From contig NZ_CAITNG010000064.1 in NCBI RefSeq assembly GCF_903893715.1, forward strand, positions 1 through 55,732: a stretch of DNA of 55,732 bases, given 5' to 3'. Positions 50,162 through 55,732 of the stretch are shown one piece after another. Both the position numbers and the translations under genes were made by a program. The number at the start of each line of letters is the position of its first letter. Position 1 is the stretch's first letter. The DNA is from an uncultured Mucilaginibacter sp. GTDB lineage: Bacteria; Bacteroidota; Bacteroidia; Sphingobacteriales; Sphingobacteriaceae. The notes below the pieces were generated by a model. The model saw only the letters and a list, made by a program, of their open reading frames with translations, was not told where the DNA came from and made no database searches.

Positions 50162-51118
50162 TTGAACGAACTAAAATTAACGATTGAACATATCAACCCC
50201 GCGGTACTTTGGGGGGCTAACAATGATCATTTCGAGGTCATTAAAAAACAATATCCCAAACTTAAAATAGTTGCGCGTGGCAACGAAATTAAGATTTTGG
50301 GCGATGATGCGGAGCTGAACCTTTTTCAGGATAAAATGAACAAACTGATACAGCATGTCGAAAAGTTCGACAGCCTGAACAGTAACGATGTATCGCGTAT
50401 ACTCGGTTCAAGCATCCAGGAACCTTCAACCGAATTGAACGGTGATAAATCGACCACAGGCGAGGTCATCGTTTTTGGCCCTAACGGCATTATGGTAAAA
50501 GCCCGCACGGCCAACCAACGCCGCATGGTAGATACCATTGCCACTAACGATATTGTGTTTGCCATCGGGCCCGCGGGTACTGGTAAAACCTATACCGCGG
50601 TAGCTTTGGCCGTACGTTCGCTGAAGAATAAGGAGGTGAAGCGTATCATCCTGACCCGACCCGCAGTTGAAGCAGGGGAGAACCTCGGTTTTTTACCCGG
50701 CGACCTGAAGGAAAAAATAGATCCGTACCTGCGCCCGCTTTATGATGCGCTCGACGATATGATCCCAGCCGATAAGCTAAAAACTTATTTAGAGAACCGT
50801 ACCATTGAGATAGCACCGTTGGCTTTTATGCGTGGCCGTACATTGGATAATTGCTTTGTAATATTGGACGAAGCCCAAAACGCCACCGATATGCAGCTCA
50901 AAATGTTCTTAACGCGTATGGGCCCATCTGCAAAGTTTATTGTTACCGGCGACGTTACCCAGATAGATTTGCCCAAAAAGCAGCAATCTGGTTTGCATAC
51001 CGCTTTAAGGATACTGACCGACATCAAAGGCATCGACATTATTTACCTTACCGGCGAAGATGTGGTACGCCACAAACTGGTACGCAAAATTTTGGCCGCT
51101 TACGGGGATATACAATAG
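50162..51118 (+). CDS. phoH: PhoH-family ATPase/RNA helicase
   Basis: 318 residues. Starts at TTG; the in-frame TAA at 50150-50152 allows no upstream start, and the first internal ATG would remove the N-terminal KH-like part (KLKIVARGNEIKILGDD) that homologues have. Walker A GPAGTGKT (about 138), RPAVEAGENLGFLPGD, VILDEAQNAT and GDVTQIDLP are the PhoH hallmarks. Acts in RNA turnover and ribosome maturation with YbeY. The stop is followed directly by an inverted heptad array up to purC. Confidence 0.94.
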   Translation: MNELKLTIEHINPAVLWGANNDHFEVIKKQYPKLKIVARGNEIKILGDDAELNLFQDKMNKLIQHVEKFDSLNSNDVSRILGSSIQEPSTELNGDKSTTGEVIVFGPNGIMVKARTANQRRMVDTIATNDIVFAIGPAGTGKTYTAVALAVRSLKNKEVKRIILTRPAVEAGENLGFLPGDLKEKIDPYLRPLYDALDDMIPADKLKTYLENRTIEIAPLAFMRGRTLDNCFVILDEAQNATDMQLKMFLTRMGPSAKFIVTGDVTQIDLPKKQQSGLHTALRILTDIKGIDIIYLTGEDVVRHKLVRKILAAYGDIQ

Positions 51119-51121
51119 TAA

Positions 51122-51216
51122 CGTATTGCGTAATTAGTATTGCGTATTGCGATTTTTTATCATTAAAATAATGCGTTTGCTATTGTCTCAATACGCAATA
51201 CGCACATCTCAATACA
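51122..51216. repeat. Inverted heptad arrays filling the phoH-purC gap (CGTATTG / CAATACG)
   Basis: 51122-51156 has five 7-base units, mainly CGTATTG; 51189-51216 has four inverted units, mainly CAATACG. The last inverted unit touches the purC ATG at 51217. Together they nearly fill the 98-base gap and could form a long stem-loop in the message. Confidence 0.85.
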
Positions 51217-52161
51217 ATGACCGCTATTAAAGAAACACACTTCAACTTCCCAAACCAAACCGCCTTTTATAAAGGCAAGGTAAGGGACGTATACACCATT
51301 GCCAATAAATACCTGGCCATGGTAGTTACCGACCGCATTTCGGCATTCGATGTGGTTTTGCCAAAACCTATACCTTATAAAGGTCAGGTGCTTAACCAAA
51401 TTGCCGCTAACTTTTTAAAAGCTACCGCTGATATTGTACCCAACTGGGTATTATCCGTGCCCGACCCTAACGTAACCATAGGCCGCATTTGCGAACCTTT
51501 TAAGGTGGAGATGGTGATACGCGGCTATCTGGCCGGCCACGCCGCCCGCGAGTATGCTTTGGGCAAACGCTCCGTTTGTGGTGTAACGTTGCCGAGTGGT
51601 TTAAAAGAAAACGACAAACTACCCGAACCCATCATCACACCTACAACCAAAGCAGCTGTAGGGCATGATGAAGACATCTCACGCGAAGATATACTCGCCA
51701 AAGGCATTGTGGCCGAAGCCGATTATGTGAAGCTGGAAGCCTATACCCGCGCCCTGTACAAACGCGGTACTGAAATAGCTGCCAAACGCGGTTTGATTTT
51801 GGTGGATACCAAATATGAGTTTGGTAAGGTTGATGGCGAGATATACCTGATAGACGAAATACATACACCTGACTCATCGCGGTACTTTTATAAAGAAGGT
51901 TACGAAGAGCGTCAACAAAAAGGCGAAGCACAAAAGCAATTATCAAAAGAGTTTGTGCGCCAATGGCTGATAGAAAACGGTTTTCAGGGTAAAGACGGCC
52001 AGCAAGTGCCCGAAATGACCGACGAAAAGGTAAACTCCATTTCCGAACGCTATATCGAGCTTTATCAACAAATCATCGGCGAAAAATTTGTGAAACCCGA
52101 AAGCAAGGATGTGCTGAAAAGGGTGGAAGAAAATATTACTATTGCATTAAGTAAATTTTAA
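51217..52161 (+). CDS. purC: SAICAR synthetase
   Basis: 314 residues, the longer form common in Bacteroidota and yeasts. Adds aspartate to CAIR in purine synthesis. GKVRDVYTI binds ATP near the N-terminus; [13 protein letters not shown] (about 37), [11 protein letters not shown] with catalytic residues, and LVDTKYEFG are all in the family. No other pur genes follow. Start codon lies flush with a repeat array. Confidence 0.96.
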   Translation: MTAIKETHFNFPNQTAFYKGKVRDVYTIANKYLAMVVTDRISAFDVVLPKPIPYKGQVLNQIAANFLKATADIVPNWVLSVPDPNVTIGRICEPFKVEMVIRGYLAGHAAREYALGKRSVCGVTLPSGLKENDKLPEPIITPTTKAAVGHDEDISREDILAKGIVAEADYVKLEAYTRALYKRGTEIAAKRGLILVDTKYEFGKVDGEIYLIDEIHTPDSSRYFYKEGYEERQQKGEAQKQLSKEFVRQWLIENGFQGKDGQQVPEMTDEKVNSISERYIELYQQIIGEKFVKPESKDVLKRVEENITIALSKF

Positions 52162-52215
52162 CCCTATTTTTATTGCAGGTAAAAATATATATCTTTATCA
52201 TCTTAATCTGAAGCG

Positions 52216-52593
52216 ATGAAATTTAGTGTAGATAAACACGAAAAATATGTATTGGTTAAGTTGAACGAGACAAAGCTCAACTCATCCATTACGCCTCAAT
52301 TGAAATCGGAGCTGATTTTAATGAACACCGAAGGTCAGCGTAATATCATTTTAGACCTGTCGTCTATAAAATTTGCCGACTCATCGGGTCTGAGCAGTTT
52401 ATTGGTGGGCCACCGTTTGTGTAAAAACGCGGAGGGTACATTTATATTGTCGGGCCTTACCGATTCTGTGGCGAGGTTGATTACCATATCGCAGTTAGAC
52501 AATGTATTGTCGATAGTAAACAAAACCGAAGAAGCAATCGACCTGATCTTTATGGAAGAGATCGAAAAAGGTCTCAACAGGGAAGTGAGATAA
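52216..52593 (+). CDS. STAS-domain anti-sigma factor antagonist
   Basis: 125 residues, SpoIIAA-like. The phosphorylatable serine is in FADSSGLSSLL (about 57), with the usual DLSS strand before. It would release a partner switch when unphosphorylated. No anti-sigma kinase is in the window, so its partner is elsewhere. Upstream TATCTTTA at 52191 may be its -7 element. The longer C-terminal helix (to 125) exceeds the usual 110 residues slightly. Confidence 0.92.
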   Translation: MKFSVDKHEKYVLVKLNETKLNSSITPQLKSELILMNTEGQRNIILDLSSIKFADSSGLSSLLVGHRLCKNAEGTFILSGLTDSVARLITISQLDNVLSIVNKTEEAIDLIFMEEIEKGLNREVR

Positions 52594-52615
52594 CATTCTT
52601 TCTATTTAACCGAAC

Positions 52616-53527
52616 ATGAGGTTTGATGTAACGATCCTGGGCAGTAGTTCGGCAACTCCAATTTATAACAGAAATCCAACAGCACAGGCGCTCAATATCA
52701 ACGAGCGCTTATATCTGATTGATTGCGGTGAAGGCACGCAACAGCAAATGCTACGCTTCGATGTCAAGTCGAGCCGTATCGACTATATCTTTATTAGCCA
52801 CCTGCACGGCGACCATTACCTCGGGCTTTTGGGCTTGTTATCCTCGCTTCACTTGAACGGGCGTAAAAAACCGATAACACTCTTTGCCCCGCCGCACTTA
52901 AAAGAGATTATCGACCTTCAGCTCAAATATTCGCAAACCGAGCTGCATTTTCCTCTTCATTTTCATCCAACCAATACCGTGGCTCCCGAAGTGATACTGG
53001 ACAACCAGGATATCACCGTCGAGACCATTATTTTAGACCATAGGATACCTTGCACCGGCTTTTTATTCAGGCAAAAACGCCGCCTGCGCAAAATTATTAA
53101 AGAAAAAACGGAAGCATTGGATGTTCCGTTAAGTTATTACCCCATATTAAAAAGGGGGGTGGACTATTTTGCGCCCGATGGCACTACCTATCCCAACGTC
53201 GAATTGACCACCAATTCCGAAGAGCCCAAAGCTTATGCCTATTGTTCAGACACGATTTATAATGAAAGCTATTTCAAACAAATAGCAGGCGTGGATTTGC
53301 TTTACCACGAGGCAACCTTTGCCAATGATATGTTGGACCGCGCCAACGAAACCTATCATACCACCGCCTTGCAGGCAGGCGAAGTAGCAAAAATTTGTGG
53401 TGTTAAAAAATTGATTATCGGCCACTTTTCAGCACGTTACAAAACGCTTAACGAATTGCTTGAAGAAGCAGCTTCCGTTTTCCCGAATACCGAACTGGCC
53501 ATTGAAGGCCGCACATTTATCATTTAA
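52616..53527 (+). CDS. rnz: Ribonuclease Z
   Basis: 303 residues. Metallo-beta-lactamase fold endonuclease that trims the tRNA 3' trailer. LIDCGEGTQQQM and the zinc motif SHLHGDHYLG (about 61-70) are clear, with YHEATF and IGHFSARY towards the C-terminus. The exosite flexible arm is seen in FRQKRRLRKIIKEK. Starts 22 bases after STAS. RNase P RNA is also in this window but far away. Confidence 0.95.
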   Translation: MRFDVTILGSSSATPIYNRNPTAQALNINERLYLIDCGEGTQQQMLRFDVKSSRIDYIFISHLHGDHYLGLLGLLSSLHLNGRKKPITLFAPPHLKEIIDLQLKYSQTELHFPLHFHPTNTVAPEVILDNQDITVETIILDHRIPCTGFLFRQKRRLRKIIKEKTEALDVPLSYYPILKRGVDYFAPDGTTYPNVELTTNSEEPKAYAYCSDTIYNESYFKQIAGVDLLYHEATFANDMLDRANETYHTTALQAGEVAKICGVKKLIIGHFSARYKTLNELLEEAASVFPNTELAIEGRTFII

Positions 53528-53538
53528 CCTGGTTTCCA

Positions 53539-54006
53539 ATGGGTGTCGAGATTGAAAGGAAATATCTGGTAGACCTTAAAAAATGGGAAAAGGTAGATAA
53601 GCCAATTCCGATGCATTTGGTACAAGGATATATCCACAAAGAGCCGTCAAAAACAGTGCGGGTAAGGGTAGCCGATACGAAAGGTTATATCACCATAAAA
53701 AGTAAAACTACAGGTATATCAAGGTTTGAGTACGAGTATGAGGTACCTTTAACCGATGCCCGCGAAATGCTGGCCACCTTTTGCGGCCATATCATCACAA
53801 AAAACAGGTACAATATTGTTTTTGCTGATAAATTATGGCAGGTTGATGAGTTTTTGGGTGATAACAAGGGGCTTTATGTGGCAGAAATCGAACTCAAAAA
53901 CGAAGCAGAAGCCTTCGATATGCCCGATTGGATAGGCGAGGAAGTCACCTCTATCAAAAAATACTTCAATTCTTATTTGTCGGTGCAGCCATACACCACC
54001 TGGTAA
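53539..54006 (+). CDS. CYTH-domain triphosphatase
   Basis: 155 residues of the triphosphate tunnel family. The EIERKYLV box (4-11) is the ExExK signature, TVRVRVADTKGYITIKSK follows and FEYEYEVPLTDA is the acidic strand. Most bacterial members are inorganic triphosphatases. Located 11 bases after rnz, likely co-transcribed; stop touches the convergent PAP2 gene. Confidence 0.93.
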   Translation: MGVEIERKYLVDLKKWEKVDKPIPMHLVQGYIHKEPSKTVRVRVADTKGYITIKSKTTGISRFEYEYEVPLTDAREMLATFCGHIITKNRYNIVFADKLWQVDEFLGDNKGLYVAEIELKNEAEAFDMPDWIGEEVTSIKKYFNSYLSVQPYTTW

Positions 54007-54630
54007 TTACGAAAGGAACAGGTGGAACAAAGAAAAGCCAATGACAGTGCCTAAAACGCTGCCGGCCAAAACCTGCATGGGCGTGTGCACCTTTAAATAA
54101 AGCCGGGCCAAACAAACACCGATGGTTGATGCCAGGATAACGTAGTACAATATCACAAAATTGTATTCGTAAAACTTGTATTGCAACACATACAATATAG
54201 CAAACAATCCCCATGCACCACAGGCATGTGTGCTGATTTTCCAGAACGGCGTAATAATAGTCAATGCCAAAACCGAAGCTGTAACCGCTATCATGGATAG
54301 GGCCAGTGCGTTATGGAAACCTTCTTTATTCACCAAAAACAAACATATCCCGCCATAAATAATGCAAGAGAATATTTGCGGAATGGTGCGGTCCTTTTTT
54401 TCGTGTAACGACAGGGAGGAGATGATTTTCTTTTTATAGAGTATAAAAACAACGATAAAAGGGGCCAATACAGTGCCCAAAGCAATATATAGTATGGCCA
54501 ACAGTTTGCTGCCTATCCCTACAATGTCCGTTACATGGGGGAAATAAAACAAAATGATAGCGAACAGATATGTTGGTGCCAATAGCGGTATCAATACAAT
54601 GGATAAAAAATTGGCAGCAAATCTCTTCAT
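54007..54630 (-). CDS. PAP2-like membrane protein with altered active site
   Basis: 207 residues from the ATG at 54630; the longer frame to 54708 adds an atypical N-terminus. Five or six membrane segments. PAP2 motif 2 is STHACG instead of SGH, and motif 3 is ARLYLKVHTPMQVLAG, keeping Arg and His but with Gln where the catalytic-relay Asp should stand. Related Bacteroidota proteins often look like this. It may be a non-catalytic or altered lipid phosphatase. Confidence 0.75.
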   Translation of the reverse strand: MKRFAANFLSIVLIPLLAPTYLFAIILFYFPHVTDIVGIGSKLLAILYIALGTVLAPFIVVFILYKKKIISSLSLHEKKDRTIPQIFSCIIYGGICLFLVNKEGFHNALALSMIAVTASVLALTIITPFWKISTHACGAWGLFAILYVLQYKFYEYNFVILYYVILASTIGVCLARLYLKVHTPMQVLAGSVLGTVIGFSLFHLFLS

Positions 54631-54708
54631 TACAAGCAAGGGGGTGTAGGTTGGTGTTTTAAACAAATAATCTATCGCTAAGAGAATAAAATTATGTGGT
54701 TTATCCAA

Positions 54709-55118
54709 ACAAAATTAAAGCAAAAAGCTGCGTTCCGGAAAAAAAGCGGACACGGTTAAGACTCTTCATCGGCAAAAGTTAGGCCCCGGCTTTATATATT
54801 ATTGATTATCAGCTTCCGGAAAAATGCTCCTCACAGCGTTTTTTTATATTTTGATGAGGATTTTATAAATGCGGTGATTTTCAAAATTAAACCCAAGGAA
54901 AATATTGGGATACAGTACTTTTTTTCGTTTTTTGCGAAATTTTCGATGTGTTTCTTGCAAAAAACAAAGTGATTTCTTTATTTCACCCTACTTAATAGAT
55001 TAATTTCATAGATTTTTGTAAAAAAAAGAGAAATTTTTATAAATTCGCTTTTATATTTGCAATATCTCTAATAAAAATCACATATTTGAATCAAGCTTTA
55101 CAAAACAATTAAACAACA
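54709..55118. other. AT-rich gap before glutamine synthetase
   Basis: No gene is seen. TATATTTG at 55052-55059 fits the -7 element and would give a leader of about 55 bases to the glutamine synthetase gene. No clear -33 element at the right distance. A CCGGAAAAA-type pair (54735 and 54817) is not a convincing hairpin. Confidence 0.4.
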
Positions 55119-55732
55119 ATGGCAACAAAACTCGAGTACATTTGGCTTGACGGCTATAAACCAACACAAAGCCTTCGCAGCAAAACAAAAATTGTAGATG
55201 ATTTCGGTGGTAAATTATCTGAATGCCCTGATTGGAGTTTCGACGGTTCTTCAACCGAACAAGCACCAGGCGGTTCTTCGGATTGTATTTTGAAACCTGT
55301 TTTCATTTGCCCCGACCCGCAAAGAAAAAGCGCATACCTTGTAATGTGCGAAGTATTGGATTCTACCGGTAAGCCCCACGAATCGAATGGCCGGTCGTTG
55401 ATACAAGACGATGACAACGATTTTTGGTTTGGTTTTGAACAGGAATATTTTCTTTGGGATCCTGAGACTGACAAACCACTTGGTTTCCCTAAAGGTGGTT
55501 ACCCTGCGCCGCAAGGCCCGTACTATTGCTCAGTTGGCGCAAAAAACGCTTTCGGTCGCGATATCGTTGAAGAGCACCTTGACGCATGTTTAGAAGCCGG
55601 CTTAAATGTTGAAGGTATCAACGGCGAAGTTGCTGCAGGCCAATGGGAGTTTCAGATATTTGCCAAAGGTGCTAAAGAAGCAGGTGATCAGATCTGGGTT
55701 GCCCGTTATTTGTTAGAAAGAATAGGCGAAAC
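55119..55732 (+). CDS. glnA: Glutamine synthetase type II (eukaryote-like), cut by the window edge
   Basis: The first 204 codons, no stop before the end. Makes glutamine from glutamate, ammonia and ATP. DWSFDGSSTEQAPGGSSDC is the beta-Grasp loop, FWFGFEQEYFLWD holds the metal glutamates, and NGEVAAGQWEFQIF is the next metal site. The short N-terminus and NGEV strand put it in GSII (about 340 residues) rather than the 470-residue bacterial GSI. Expected to run about 135 codons past the window. Confidence 0.93.
   Translation, partial: MATKLEYIWLDGYKPTQSLRSKTKIVDDFGGKLSECPDWSFDGSSTEQAPGGSSDCILKPVFICPDPQRKSAYLVMCEVLDSTGKPHESNGRSLIQDDDNDFWFGFEQEYFLWDPETDKPLGFPKGGYPAPQGPYYCSVGAKNAFGRDIVEEHLDACLEAGLNVEGINGEVAAGQWEFQIFAKGAKEAGDQIWVARYLLERIGE

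Noticed and set aside
1..55732. tRNA, rRNA, tmRNA, riboswitch, insertion sequence or prophage
   Set aside because: I looked for conserved landmarks and transposase or integrase motifs and saw none; short structured RNAs could be missed without a covariance search.

Overview
The window looks like chromosomal DNA of a Bacteroidota bacterium of the Sphingobacteriaceae type, most like Mucilaginibacter or Pedobacter. I infer this from the mid-40s percent GC, the lack of Shine-Dalgarno sequences before most starts, promoter-like TAnnTTTG elements, the many SusD-era style lipoproteins and signal peptides, and family markers such as GIN-domain lipoprotein, DUF6526, DUF2007 with zinc ribbon, type-II glutamine synthetase and a CrtA-like protein. 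I could not run a search, so the genus is a guess. No rRNA, tRNA, IS element, prophage or CRISPR array is visible; the one RNA gene is rnpB.

Layout. 1-2700: cut-off secreted protein, repeat-rich gap, GH13 amylase lipoprotein, small DUF protein, GNAT. 2759-4677: two visibly AT-rich, unrecognised membrane genes. 4776-5846: M20 deacylase. 6019-11555: four-gene RND efflux operon (TolC, lipoprotein adaptor, permease, DUF5808). 11615-14933: secreted deacetylase, S1/P1 nuclease, fasciclin protein, DUF2459. 14941-17409: a 49-codon antitoxin-like gene, nuoB and nuoA without the rest of nuo, and a divergent flavoprotein whose ATG overlaps that of nuoA. 17410-24340: orphan operator/promoter, giant beta-propeller amidohydrolase, repeat-rich gap, tandem lipoproteins, membrane proteins. 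24418-29432: RecQ, a toxin-antitoxin pair with a nonsense-broken PIN toxin, GIN lipoprotein, two DUF2007/zinc-ribbon paralogues, a Dph6-like ligase. 29938-33650: CrtA-like pair, then a tight operon fRMsr - hydrolase - 3-methyladenine glycosylase - HDAC-like. 33714-39251: MATE, MFS, LOG, sodium symporter, four-helix S23-like protein. 39428-43831: RecR, glycosyltransferase, SDR, DinB, NtrC-type regulator. 43988-44390: rnpB. 44451-50060: cytochrome c/SCO/lipoprotein operon, DinB, ABC exporter, SAM hydroxide adenosyltransferase. 50162-55732: PhoH, PurC, STAS, RNase Z, CYTH, degenerate PAP2, and the start of glutamine synthetase.

Most genes are ordinary housekeeping or envelope genes. The unexplained signal is between them. 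At least nine gaps hold short arrays of degenerate 7-base units (8-base at one locus); the unit differs from gap to gap, the period does not, and five loci carry the array twice in inverted orientation, so that they could fold as long hairpins. Several genes begin or end inside these or other repeats, so the repeats have written the last residues of NuoB, a MATE exporter and a sodium symporter. A separate 16-base perfect palindrome, CCCGATAGCTATCGGG, occurs four times, once inside the P12 helix of RNase P RNA. I regard the inverted heptad arrays and this palindrome as the best candidates for something not well described in this phylum.
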